Of a DNA stretch of 64,000 nt, positions 52,061 to 62,100 are shown piece by piece; position 1 is the stretch's first letter, and every line of letters starts with the position of its first letter. The notes beneath the pieces were generated by a model. It was given only the letters and a program-made list of their open reading frames with translations, did no database searches and was not told the origin of the DNA. The stretch covers positions 186,001-250,000 of the forward strand of contig NZ_JAAQPI010000012.1 of NCBI RefSeq assembly GCF_011683955.1. The letters are read 5' to 3'. This DNA is from Pseudomaricurvus alkylphenolicus. Its GTDB lineage: Bacteria; Pseudomonadota; Gammaproteobacteria; Pseudomonadales; Cellvibrionaceae. A program made the position numbers and the translations under genes.

Positions 52061-52328
52061 TACAAATCTCCTTCAAGCATCCTGTGAATACAACGGACAA
52101 CAACTTACGCGGCACCGTTGTCGGTCTCTTACCTTAGCCCTTACCGCCTCTGACTTGAGGTATGGCGATACCACTACACTGTAAGTATTGTCCAGCTTTC
52201 AAAAAAAGAAAGACTCGTTAACGCCCCAGCCGGGATTTTTTACCTACTTTTAACCAAAAGTGAGCAAAATTCAGCCGTTGGTGTAAGTCACCGTCCCAAC
52301 GCTCAGGTCTTACCTTTATCCTTTAAGC

Positions 52329-53558
52329 CTAGTTTTCAATCGCATCCAGATCAAAGGCTTTGTGCAAACAACGCACCGCCAGCTCCAGATAACGCTCTTC
52401 AATGATCACGGCAATCTTGATTTCAGACGTGGTGATCATTTGAATATTGATGTTATCCGCCGCCAGGGCATCAAACATCTTGGAAGCCACGCCGGCGTGG
52501 GATCGCATACCCACACCCACGATGGAAACCTTGGCGATCTTGTCGTCAGTGAGCACATCGCGGGCACCCACCTCTTTAGCCACTTGCTCAAGCGTGGTTC
52601 TGGCCTTCTCGATGTCGTTGCGATGTACGGTGAAGGTGATATCGGTGGTGCCATCGGCAGCCACGTTCTGTACGATCACGTCCACTTCGATATTGGCTGC
52701 GCCGATGGGGGCCAGCACGCGTGCCGCCACACCCGGGGTGTCCGGCACGCCGGCCACGGTTACTTTGGCTTCGTCACGGTTGAACGCAATACCGGAAACT
52801 ACAGGCTGTTCCATATCGGAGTAATCCTCATCGAGGGTAATCAGTGTTCCAGGGCCGTCCTGGAAACTGTGCAACACACGCAGGGGTACATTGTACTTGC
52901 CCGCAAACTCTACGGAGCGGATCTGCAGAACCTTGGAGCCCTGACTGGCCATCTCCAGCATTTCTTCGAAAGTAATCTTGTCGAGGCGCTTGGCCCCTTC
53001 ACAAACCCGGGGGTCGGTGGTGTAAACACCGTCGACATCCGTATAGATCTGACATTCGTCCGCTTTTAGCGCGGCGGCCAGCGCCACTCCGGTAGTATCT
53101 GAGCCGCCTCGACCCAAGGTGGTGATATTGCCGTCTTCATCCACCCCCTGGAAGCCTGCCACCACTACGACGCGACCGGCATCCAGATCTGCGCGCATAT
53201 TGCTTACGTCAATATCCTGAATGCGGGCCTTGGTGTGGGAGTTATCAGTCAGAATCTTAACCTGGCTGCCAGTGTAGGAACGGGCATCCCAACCGCGTTT
53301 TTTCAATGCCATGCACAGCAATGCGATGGTCACCTGCTCGCCAGTGGAAACCAGCACATCCATTTCACGGGGGTCTGGATTTTCCTGAATTTCATTGGCC
53401 AGAGCGATCAGACGATTGGTCTCACCACTCATGGCCGATACGGCGACGACGATATCGTGGCCATTGGCCCGAAAACCGGCCACCTTGTCAGCCACCGCCT
53501 CAATACGCTCAATGGTGCCTACCGAGGTACCACCGTATTTTTGTACAAACAGACTCAT
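52329..53558 (-). CDS. lysC: Aspartate kinase
   Basis: First enzyme of the aspartate family pathway (aspartate to aspartyl phosphate), 409 residues. Seen: VQKYGGTSVG at the N-terminus (ATP/aspartate site), GRGGSDTTGVALAAAL in the catalytic domain, and two C-terminal ACT domains for feedback inhibition by lysine/threonine. A TTG two codons upstream is possible; the ATG with AGGG six bases before it is chosen. Its monofunctional form and position after alaS match pseudomonads and relatives. 86 bp separate it from alaS. Confidence 0.96.
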   Translation of the reverse strand: MSLFVQKYGGTSVGTIERIEAVADKVAGFRANGHDIVVAVSAMSGETNRLIALANEIQENPDPREMDVLVSTGEQVTIALLCMALKKRGWDARSYTGSQVKILTDNSHTKARIQDIDVSNMRADLDAGRVVVVAGFQGVDEDGNITTLGRGGSDTTGVALAAALKADECQIYTDVDGVYTTDPRVCEGAKRLDKITFEEMLEMASQGSKVLQIRSVEFAGKYNVPLRVLHSFQDGPGTLITLDEDYSDMEQPVVSGIAFNRDEAKVTVAGVPDTPGVAARVLAPIGAANIEVDVIVQNVAADGTTDITFTVHRNDIEKARTTLEQVAKEVGARDVLTDDKIAKVSIVGVGMRSHAGVASKMFDALAADNINIQMITTSEIKIAVIIEERYLELAVRCLHKAFDLDAIEN

Positions 53559-53644
53559 TTGCAACCCTGACTACATCTGCGACACGTAAAAAATGGGCGC
53601 CAATTAAACACTAAATTGGCGCAAAAGTTAACCCGGCGACTGTT

Positions 53645-56269
53645 TTAGCCCAATTGCTCTTGAACCCAGCCACTTACCGTCTCAAGCGCGCCGGGCAGAG
53701 CGGCCAGGTCGGTGCCGGCACCTTTGGCCTTATCCGGCTTGCCGCCGCCTTTGCCACCCACCAAGGGAGCAAAGTACTTGATCAGATTGCCGGCGGAAAC
53801 GCGGTCCTGAAGATCATCAGATACGGCGGCAATCAGGTTGATCTTCTCCCCCGCAGGGCTGGCCAACAAGACCACCGCCGAACCCAGCTTGTCTTTGAGC
53901 TGAGCCACAGTGTTGTCCAGGGATTTCATGTCAGCGCCTTCGATCTGGCTGGCCAGCACTTTGGCACCGGCCACTTCGACCGCATCACCAGCCAGGTTAC
54001 TGCCCGCAGCCGACGCCAGCTTGGCTTTGAGTTGCGCCAGCTCTTTCTCCAGCTGCTTGTTTTGGCTGACCAGGGCCGACACTTTGTCCGCCAATGTATC
54101 CGGGCGCCCCTTAACCATGGCACTGACCTGGCCAATCAAAGCTTCGCTCTGATCGAACAATCCCAGGGCTTTTTCAGCGGTTACGGCTTCCAGTCGGCGG
54201 ATGCCTGCAGCAACACCACCTTCGGAGGTAATACGGATCTGGCCGATATCACCGGTGCGGCTGGCGTGGGTACCACCACACAATTCCACGGAGAAACCCT
54301 CACCCATGGACAGCACGCGCACTTCGTCGCCGTATTTTTCGCCAAACAGCGCCATGGCACCTTTGGCTTGCGCGGTTTCCATATCGCACACATCGGTGGC
54401 GATATCGGAGTTCAGCAGGATTTGTTGATTCACTCGCGCCTCAATGGCCTTAAGCTCTTCGGGCTTGACGGCCTCAAAGTGAGAAAAGTCAAAGCGCAGG
54501 CGCTCGGAGTCCACCAGAGACCCCTTCTGGGTCACATGATCACCCAACACTTCGCGCAGAGCGGCATGCAAAAGATGCGTGGCAGAGTGATTGAGTGCTG
54601 TGGCGCGGCGTACATTGGCATCCACGTCGGTGTTAATGGTGTCGCCTTTGTTCAGACTGCCCTGCAGGACAACACCCATATGCAGATGGTTGTCACTCTG
54701 CTTGGTGCAATCACGTACTTCGAAGCGGCCGCCTGTGGCTGTCAGGTAACCACTGTCACCCACTTGGCCGCCAGACTCAGCGTAGAAAGGCGTGCGATCG
54801 AGAATTACCAGCCCCTCGTCGCCTTCGGCCAGGGAGTCGACCGCATCGCCATCTTTATAAAGGCTCAGGATGGTCGCTTCACCCGCCAGATCGCTGTAAC
54901 CGGTAAATTCTGTCTTCCCGTCCAGCTGAAGGCTTGCGGAATAGTCCACCTTAAAGGCTCCGGCGGCCCGGGCTCGGGCACGCTGCTCAGCCATAGCGGC
55001 TTCATAACCTTCTTCATCGACCGTCAGCTCACGCTCGCGGGCAATGTCAGCAGTTAAGTCCAGCGGAAAGCCATAGGTATCGTACAAAGTGAACAAAACT
55101 TCACCAGGCACAACACTGCCTTTCAGATCCTTTAATGCGTCTTCAAGAACCGCCATGCCCTTATCAAGGGTCTTTTCAAACTGTTGCTCCTCGGCAAGCA
55201 GTACCTTTTCCACCTGGGCCTGCTGTTTCGTCAGCTCAGGATAGGCATCACCCATCTGGGCGGCCAGCTCAGCAACAAGCTTGTGGAAGAACGCCTGCTT
55301 CTGGCCCAGCTTGTGGCCATGGCGAATAGCACGACGAATAATGCGACGCAGAACATAACCGCGACCTTCATTGGAGGGCAGTACCCCATCGACCACCAGG
55401 AAGGCGCAGGAGCGAATATGGTCGGCGATCACTCGCAGGGATTTGTTCTCCATGTCGGTAGCGCCGGTTTTTTCGGCAGCGTCCTTAAGCAGCGCCTGGA
55501 ACAGGTCAATCTCGTAGTTAGAGTGAACATTCTGCATAACCGCAGCGATACGCTCCAGGCCCATGCCCGTGTCCACCGAGGGTTTGGGCAGCGGCGCCAT
55601 GGTGCCATCGGCACTGCGGTTAAACTGCATAAACACCACATTCCAGATCTCGATAAAGCGATCGCCATCTTCCTCCGGCGTGCCTGGAGGACCACCCCAG
55701 ATGTCTTCGCCGTGATCGTAGAAGATTTCAGTACAGGGGCCGCAGGGGCCGGTGTCACCCATGGCCCAGAAGTTATCGGACTGATAACGTCCGCCCTTAT
55801 CGCCGATTCGGATAATACGCTCTTCAGGCACACCCACCTGGTCCTTCCATATGTCGTAGGCCTCGTCGTCTTCCTGATAGACCGTTACCGTCAGCTTGTC
55901 AGCGGAAATACCCAGCCACTCGCTGGAGGTCAGGAATTCCCAGGCGTAGTGGATAGCATCGCGCTTGAAGTAGTCGCCAAAGCTGAAGTTACCCAGCATT
56001 TCGAAGAACGTATGGTGACGGGCGGTATAGCCGACGTTTTCCAGATCGTTGTGTTTGCCGCCCGCGCGTACGCAGCGTTGGGAACTCGTGGCCCGAGTGT
56101 AATTGCGCTTGTCTTCACCCAGGAAAACGTCTTTGAACTGCACCATACCGGCATTGGTAAACAGCAGGGTCGGGTCGTTGCCCGGCACCAGGGAGCTGCT
56201 GGGCACAATCTCATGGCCCTTGGTCTGGAAAAACTTCAGGTAGGCGTCGCGAATTTCTGCGCTCTTCAT
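53645..56269 (-). CDS. alaS: Alanyl-tRNA synthetase
   Basis: Class II aminoacyl-tRNA synthetase of 874 residues, full length. Seen: N-terminal [20 protein letters not shown], the class II motifs in the first ~230 residues, the editing-domain zinc ligands HSATHLLH and [10 protein letters not shown], and the C-terminal DHH-associated glycine-rich tail ([13 protein letters not shown]). It charges tRNA-Ala and clears Ser- and Gly-tRNA-Ala. Housekeeping gene heading the alaS-lysC-csrA block. The 246 bp upstream (56270-56515) should carry its promoter; no ORF is seen there. Confidence 0.98.
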   Translation of the reverse strand: MKSAEIRDAYLKFFQTKGHEIVPSSSLVPGNDPTLLFTNAGMVQFKDVFLGEDKRNYTRATSSQRCVRAGGKHNDLENVGYTARHHTFFEMLGNFSFGDYFKRDAIHYAWEFLTSSEWLGISADKLTVTVYQEDDEAYDIWKDQVGVPEERIIRIGDKGGRYQSDNFWAMGDTGPCGPCTEIFYDHGEDIWGGPPGTPEEDGDRFIEIWNVVFMQFNRSADGTMAPLPKPSVDTGMGLERIAAVMQNVHSNYEIDLFQALLKDAAEKTGATDMENKSLRVIADHIRSCAFLVVDGVLPSNEGRGYVLRRIIRRAIRHGHKLGQKQAFFHKLVAELAAQMGDAYPELTKQQAQVEKVLLAEEQQFEKTLDKGMAVLEDALKDLKGSVVPGEVLFTLYDTYGFPLDLTADIARERELTVDEEGYEAAMAEQRARARAAGAFKVDYSASLQLDGKTEFTGYSDLAGEATILSLYKDGDAVDSLAEGDEGLVILDRTPFYAESGGQVGDSGYLTATGGRFEVRDCTKQSDNHLHMGVVLQGSLNKGDTINTDVDANVRRATALNHSATHLLHAALREVLGDHVTQKGSLVDSERLRFDFSHFEAVKPEELKAIEARVNQQILLNSDIATDVCDMETAQAKGAMALFGEKYGDEVRVLSMGEGFSVELCGGTHASRTGDIGQIRITSEGGVAAGIRRLEAVTAEKALGLFDQSEALIGQVSAMVKGRPDTLADKVSALVSQNKQLEKELAQLKAKLASAAGSNLAGDAVEVAGAKVLASQIEGADMKSLDNTVAQLKDKLGSAVVLLASPAGEKINLIAAVSDDLQDRVSAGNLIKYFAPLVGGKGGGKPDKAKGAGTDLAALPGALETVSGWVQEQLG

Positions 56270-56515
56270 AAATCGGGTTCCGAAGGCTAGCGGTTAGGGG
56301 CTGGGAGGCGATCAATCAGCTTCCGAGTCCGGCATTCAAAAAGCGCATCAGTATATAAGAATCGATGGCAAACACCGATAGGGAGGGTGGCATTTTTGCC
56401 GATTTTGAGGAGTTTTTTCGGTTATGGATGGCCAGGTGGCTGAAAACTGAGCCGATTAGGGGCTGTGTAAGCGCATCCAGAGGGAATCAGCGTAGATAGA
56501 TCAAGGGGGCCGGGG

Positions 56516-56866
56516 CTAGAACCCCAGCTGTGACTCACTGAACAACTTGCCGCCCAAAATGTGCAGATGCAGATGAAACACGGTTTGACCCGCCTGCTCT
56601 CCGTTGTTCACGATCAAACGGAAGGCGTCCCCGACTCCGTGCTCATTGGCAATTTCGCCGGCTTTGACCATCAGCTTGCCGAGCAGCGCCTGGTCCTCGG
56701 CGGTGGCATCCACCAGTCGGGGGATGGGTTTGCGGGGGATCAACAGCAAATGAACGGGGGCTTTGGGGGCGATATCCTTGATGCAGATGCAATCGTCATC
56801 CTCGTAGACCTTGTCGGAGGGAATTTCGCCGTTCATGATACGGGTAAAAATCGAATCTTCTGACAT
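56516..56866 (-). CDS. HIT-family (histidine triad) nucleotide-binding protein
   Basis: Protein of 116 residues of the HINT branch, a purine nucleoside phosphoramidase. Seen: N-terminal SIFTRIMNGEIPSDKVYEDD and the triad HLHLHILGG near residues 98-106. AGGA lies eight bases before the ATG. Cytoplasmic housekeeping protein; often next to a Trm112-like gene, as here (17 bp upstream). Confidence 0.94.
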   Translation of the reverse strand: MSEDSIFTRIMNGEIPSDKVYEDDDCICIKDIAPKAPVHLLLIPRKPIPRLVDATAEDQALLGKLMVKAGEIANEHGVGDAFRLIVNNGEQAGQTVFHLHLHILGGKLFSESQLGF

Positions 56867-56883
56867 TGCCGGGTTCCTTTTCT

Positions 56884-57081
56884 TTAACTTTCGTTATGGG
56901 CGTCTTTTTCTTCCTGAGACAGCTGGCGGGCCTCCCCTTCCAGCATTACGGGTATACCGTCACGCACCGGATAGGCCAGGCCGCTGGCCCAGCAGATCAG
57001 CTCCTGCTTGTCTTTATCGTATTCCACGGGGGCCTTGCTCACAGGGCAGACCAGCAGGCTGAGAAGTTTCTTATCAATCAT
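56884..57081 (-). CDS. Trm112-like protein (YcaR family)
   Basis: Small protein of 65 residues. Seen: [20 protein letters not shown] and [11 protein letters not shown], the YcaR/Trm112 core. One cysteine of the usual zinc site (CP-x-C) is replaced by serine, as is common in gammaproteobacterial YcaR, so zinc binding is uncertain. In eukaryotes Trm112 activates methyltransferases; the bacterial role is not settled. It is co-oriented with the HIT and M23 genes. Confidence 0.92.
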   Translation of the reverse strand: MIDKKLLSLLVCPVSKAPVEYDKDKQELICWASGLAYPVRDGIPVMLEGEARQLSQEEKDAHNES

Positions 57082-57122
57082 AGCGTCACTTTCTACAGTG
57101 GTTGGACTTGTTGGCGCACATC

Positions 57123-58019
57123 TTACTTAAGCGCTTGGTTCTTGTCCGTCTTTTTTGGCATGGGAGGTACCAGCAACTGGGGATCTACCCGTTGGTCAAA
57201 CCAGTTCATACGCCAGTCCAGGTGAGGGCCGGTCGCCCTGCCGGTAGCACCGACTTCTGCAATGACGTCCCCCTGATTGATCTCCTGCCCCACCTCGACC
57301 AAAAGCTTACTCAAGTGAATAAAGGAGGAGGATAAACCATGTCCGTGGTCAACGATCAGGGTGCCTCCGGAAAAGAACATGTCTTTGTGCGCCAGGGTCA
57401 CCACGCCGCCGGCCGGAGCCGTTACCCGGGTTCCCGTGGGAGCGGCAACATCCACCCCAAAGTGCGGGCGCCGCGGCTCGCCGTTATAGTATCTCTGGCT
57501 GCCATAAACACCGGTAATGGGGCCGGTCAGGGGCCAGACAAAGCTTTGGCGAAAGTTTTGGCGCGGTGTGATCTGTTTACGCGCCTCTCGGGCCTGCTTG
57601 GCCTCTGCCCGAATTCTGGCCAGGTGCCCGGGATCAGGGGTCACGGTTCTGGCGGGAACTCCATTGACCTTTTGAATACGGTATTGGCGTTGCTCGACGG
57701 GATAGTGAAAAACCCGGGATTCGCCGCTGCCGTTTTCAACCACCAGGCTGGCCTGTTTGGGAAAATCCCGGCCCAGGCCGAGTACAAAATGTCCAGCAGC
57801 GCTGACCGGTACGGTTCTGTCCAGAAAGGTGACCCTATGCCCGGCGGGCAGATGACCATAGATCAATGCGCCCTGCTTCCACTGCCCTTGCAGCTGGGGT
57901 TCGACAATCTCGGCTCGCGAACTCAGGCTGAACATAACAAGCACCAGCACACAGAGGGATGCCGCAATCTTTGTGCTCTTGAGAAGACTCCAGGATACTC
58001 CCACGGGTTTTACTCGCAT
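57123..58019 (-). CDS. M23-family metallopeptidase (LytM domain)
   Basis: Exported peptidoglycan endopeptidase-like protein of 298 residues. Seen: signal/anchor segment ([18 protein letters not shown]), a beta-rich middle, and a C-terminal LytM domain with HFGVD (zinc ligands His and Asp) and GPHLDW (HxD in place of the usual HxH). The second site differs from classical HLH, a change seen in other family members. A TATAAT ends directly before the ATG at 58040, so the transcript probably starts inside that reading frame; the ATG at 58019 is therefore preferred. Confidence 0.87.
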   Translation of the reverse strand: MRVKPVGVSWSLLKSTKIAASLCVLVLVMFSLSSRAEIVEPQLQGQWKQGALIYGHLPAGHRVTFLDRTVPVSAAGHFVLGLGRDFPKQASLVVENGSGESRVFHYPVEQRQYRIQKVNGVPARTVTPDPGHLARIRAEAKQAREARKQITPRQNFRQSFVWPLTGPITGVYGSQRYYNGEPRRPHFGVDVAAPTGTRVTAPAGGVVTLAHKDMFFSGGTLIVDHGHGLSSSFIHLSKLLVEVGQEINQGDVIAEVGATGRATGPHLDWRMNWFDQRVDPQLLVPPMPKKTDKNQALK

Positions 58020-58164
58020 TATTGCTCTTCGGGTTGGCATATTATACCGCTTTGGCCACTGCTTTTACTGATCCGCCAGAGTAACATAATCCGTTAGTGG
58101 CGGTGGATCGTAGATTACCCGTAATTCCTGATTTGGCGATGCGGAAGGTAACCACTCAACAGTA

Positions 58165-59154
58165 ATGATGTTTTCACCAGTAACCAGCTATTCTCCACCC
58201 ACTGGCCTGCGCAATGCCCATGTCCAGAATATCGCCTCCAGCGTGGGGCTGCGTAAATGGCTGGTGCATCGACGCAGCCGGAGCTTCAGGCATCACTCCC
58301 GGGAAGTCATCCTGGATTGCGGCCAGGGCGTGCGCCTGCAGGGGTATTACAACCCGGCTGGTGCGCAAGCCCCTCTGATCATACTGCTTCACGGCTGGGA
58401 GGGTTGCAGCGACTCTTCCTATATTTTGTCTGCCGCCCTGAACCTGCATCGCCATGGCTTTGCTGTATTTCGCCTGAACTTTCGCGACCATGGCAGCAGC
58501 CATCATCTCAACCGGGAATTGTTTAACTCGACCCGGCTCTCGGATGTGACTGGGGCGCTGGAAGCCATAAGCCGGCGATTTAATCACCCGCGCTATGGTT
58601 TGGCCGGATTTTCTTTAGGTGGCAACTTTGCTTTGAGGTGCACCCTGGCACAAGCCAATTGCCATTATGAGCTTTATCAAACTGTCGCGATTTGCCCCGT
58701 TATTTGTCCAAACGACACCATGAAGACTCTGGCCGACGGGATACCCTTTTATGAAAGTTACTTTGTACGCAAGTGGAAAGAATCGCTGCTGGAGAAGACC
58801 CGTCACTTCTCCCATCTGAGGTATCAGGACAAGCTCAAGCAAGTGAGTACATTAAAAGAACTGAACGAGTATTTTATTCCGACGCATACGCCGTTCTGCG
58901 ACAGCGACAGTTACTTTGACGCCTATCATTTGAAAGACAAGCGGCTGGAATCGATACCATCGCCCACGACCATTATCACCAGCGAGGATGATCCAATCGT
59001 TCGTGCCAGGATGCTGCCAAGGCAACTCAACAATCCGCAACTCAAGGTGGAGCTGAGTCGCTATGGTTCCCATTGCGCGTTTCTAAAAAATTACGCGATG
59101 GAGAGCTGGGTGGACGACAGGCTCGTCTATCTGTTTCAGTCGCAGGATCGGTAA
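58165..59154 (+). CDS. YheT-family alpha/beta hydrolase
   Basis: Cytoplasmic alpha/beta hydrolase of 329 residues. Seen: N-terminal TGLRNAHVQNIASS typical of the family, oxyanion LLHGWEGCSDSSY, nucleophile elbow GFSLGGN with the catalytic serine, and a C-terminal SRYGSHCAFL that supplies the histidine. Two adjacent ATGs are possible starts. Divergent from the M23 gene and convergent with the giant adhesin gene. Natural substrate unknown. Confidence 0.9.
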   Translation: MMFSPVTSYSPPTGLRNAHVQNIASSVGLRKWLVHRRSRSFRHHSREVILDCGQGVRLQGYYNPAGAQAPLIILLHGWEGCSDSSYILSAALNLHRHGFAVFRLNFRDHGSSHHLNRELFNSTRLSDVTGALEAISRRFNHPRYGLAGFSLGGNFALRCTLAQANCHYELYQTVAICPVICPNDTMKTLADGIPFYESYFVRKWKESLLEKTRHFSHLRYQDKLKQVSTLKELNEYFIPTHTPFCDSDSYFDAYHLKDKRLESIPSPTTIITSEDDPIVRARMLPRQLNNPQLKVELSRYGSHCAFLKNYAMESWVDDRLVYLFQSQDR

Positions 59155-59183
59155 CCTCGCCCTTACCCAAAGGGCGAGGTTAC
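59151..59183. terminator. Convergent-gene hairpin
   Basis: Perfect 14-bp stem GTAACCTCGCCCTT with a five-base loop, overlapping the stop codon of the hydrolase gene and ending just before the adhesin stop. No long T run follows, so its efficiency is uncertain. Confidence 0.65.
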
Positions 59184-59186
59184 TCA

Positions 59187-62100
59187 TCAATCCGTCTGGA
59201 GACTATTGCTGTCAATCAGATCCTGCAGCAGTTGGGTCTGGTCTTCCAGCACTATGATCTGATCAGGTGTCGAGAAGTTATTACTGCCATCGGAATCCAC
59301 CTTGATGCGAGTATCATCGGCGTCCCCATCCCCATCGAAATCACCGCTATCGACCTCCAGATAATCACTGAGGTTATCTGCACTTTCACTCTGCAGCAGA
59401 TCTTGAAGATCCAGTACATCGCCCTCTGCAGCATTGAAGTCGGTGATGATGTCGGTGCCGCCGTCAGCATCAGCAGCCTTCCAGGCAAAGGTGTCGGCAC
59501 CGCTGCCACCGGTCAGGGTATCATCTCCACGACCACCAAACAGGATGTCTTCATCTTCACCACCCAACAGGGTATCGCCACCGCCTTCGCCAATAAGTAT
59601 GTCACTGCCCGCCAAGCCACTCAGCTGGTCTTCAGTGTCTCCACCCACCAGTCTTTCGCCATTGGCGGTGCCGGTGAGTTGGCTGCTGACATCCCGACCC
59701 ACATTAAGGGTAACCTCGCCGCTGGAGGTATCTCCGTCTCCATCCGCTGAAGTGTAGCTGAACTGCTCTTGAATCGTGTTACCCGCAGCAAGATCAGCGG
59801 GTGGGAGATATTCGTACTCACCGGTAACAAAGTTGAGCCTCAAGACACCACCAAGATCGGTATGAACCTGCAACTCACTGCCTGAAACCACCTCCGCTCC
59901 ATAGGTGATTTGGTCAAGCGCTGCCGAGTATGAATACACGATTCCATTCAGGGTGATGCCAGTAAAGGAACCACCGTCTGCACCGAAACCATCAGCTTCG
60001 ATAGAGCCGAACAATCCTCCAATCACAGGAGCCTTGATGGTCAGTAACAACTCGTTAGTGAGCTCGTCGCTTTCGGTAACCAGCAGGCCGTCGCGATCTT
60101 CTGCTTCCCGCCCGTCATAAGCCAATGGATCCAGATAGAACTGACTGCTGGCACCAAGGTCATCGCCAAATCCAACCGCATAGGAATCTATCTCGTTGGT
60201 CGTCAGGAAGTTCTGCCATTCCGTCACTTCGTTGTCTTTAAGACCTCGACTTCTGCGCGGTTCAGTCGGCACACCATCCGATAGGAAATAGGAAACATTC
60301 GACGATGACTCTGCAGGCAATTTTCCAGCGACTGCGAATCCTGTTTCCGCAGTCGCAACGGCCAGGTCATAGTCTGTGGCGCCATCAGGCTCCAGACTGC
60401 TGTCGCGAGAACCTTGCGTGCCATCTCCAATAAACGCCAGAGCGGCGTCCGCATCCAGCCAGGTTTCTCGATAGGCAGCGGAATCGCCACTGCTGAAGGT
60501 CACAATTTGTACCTTGGTTTCACCAAGACTTTGGTAGGACTCGATCAGCTCACGGATGGAACGCAGCAGCAGTTCCATGCGCTCAATCGTTTCTCCGCCA
60601 CTGACAATCAGATCCGCCATACTGCTGGATGTATCGATGATCAACATCAGGTTGGTCTGTTGTTCGGGAACGATGTCGGTGTGAAGGATATCGCCGTTGA
60701 CTGGTGTATCGTCAACAATTGCAATCTGCAGATTTTCTGTATCCTGCTCTCCATCTCGATCTGTAGCAACGATACTTAAGCTTTCCATCAGAGTATCGTT
60801 GCCTGCGCCTGGGTGGTTTTTGGCTTCTGACAAGGCATAGCTGTAAGAAACCTGACCGCTGGCGCTATCGAAGCCCGTAATCGTCAAAGCTCCATAGGTT
60901 CCGTTGATCACTGTAGCGCCCGCAAAACTGCCGCCGGCATTCAGAAGTTCTACCCCAGCGACCGTGAGACTGGCAAGACCATCGCCCGAGGTAACGGTGA
61001 ATGTGCTGCTGGTTTGTTCGCTATTGTCGGTCGTGGACAGCAGGCCGGACTCATAGACCGTATTGGTATCCCCGACGTCCGGGCGATCAGCAAAGTTACC
61101 AACACTGGTCTCAGTGACCGTAATTTCGGGAACGAAGTTGCCTTCCAAGGTGATGTCGATCAGACCGGAGGCCTGGTCCTGATCATAGTCTGTGAGTGTG
61201 TAGCTCAAAGGCAGATCCACATCGACCTGGTAGTTGTTCGCCGTTACGCTGGTAAACGCTACCCGGAAGTCGTTGTTACCGGAGTTCGGGGCACTGATGG
61301 TGATATCGGTAAAATAGATCGCTCCATTCTGCAACGGAATATCGAAAGGCATATCGCCATTACCGGTACCGTCAACACTGCCGCTATAGGTGACCGTATT
61401 ACCGTCGTTATCGACGGCCGCGGTAACTTCCCAGTTCAACGTATAATCGGCGCTTCCCTGGCCCTCGACCAGGAAGTCAATACCGGTTACCTGACCATCG
61501 GAGCCATCGAGGTTGCGGAAATCCATAAACAGTTGTTCGCCGTCATTGATCCAGTTTCCGCCGACGCCGATCCAGTTGTTATTGGTGTTAACTGTTTGCG
61601 TCACTCCGCCGGCATCAACAGCTGCCATGGAATCGATAAGGAAGTTGCCGAAACCCAGTTCCAGCTGATCAATATTACCACCACTGATTACGGTATAGGC
61701 CGCTTCATTCGACACCATGCCAAGGCTGCCAACCACATTCATCAACTGGAATGAATACTGGGGATTCATATCGCCATTGACGGTGGTGGGATCAATCACG
61801 GCCTGGAAGATCACTGTACCGTCGGCCAGTTCACCCGTCAGGGTACCGTCACCGTGGTCAACGTATAGGATGTCCTTACCATCGAACACCAGATTTGGTA
61901 AGCCCGCCGTGTTCCAGGTTACCGTGGTGGCATCATTGGAAATGATAGCGCTATCAAGGAATCCGGATTCGCTGTACACGCCGTCGTTGTCGGTCACAAT
62001 GGTGTGATCACCGGTAACTTCGGGAACGTCGTCATTTACCGTCACGGAGAACTGCGCAGTTGCCTGGTCACCGGAAGGCTGAACGGTTGCCTGGTTGCCG

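Noticed and set aside
52362-53069. Plus-strand frame of 235 codons opposite lysC
   Set aside because: Antisense to a full-length aspartate kinase, His-rich composition typical of a shadow frame.
53654-55057. Long plus-strand frame (467 codons) opposite alaS
   Set aside because: It is antisense to the conserved alaS gene, has no recognisable domain and follows from the codon pattern of the real gene.
55184-56290. Plus-strand frame of 368 codons opposite the alaS 5' part
   Set aside because: Same reason: a mirror frame of alaS without family motifs or ribosome-binding site.
61014-61754. Plus-strand frame of 246 codons opposite the adhesin
   Set aside because: The adhesin frame is continuous with clear VWA, RTX and Calx-beta motifs; the opposite frame has none.
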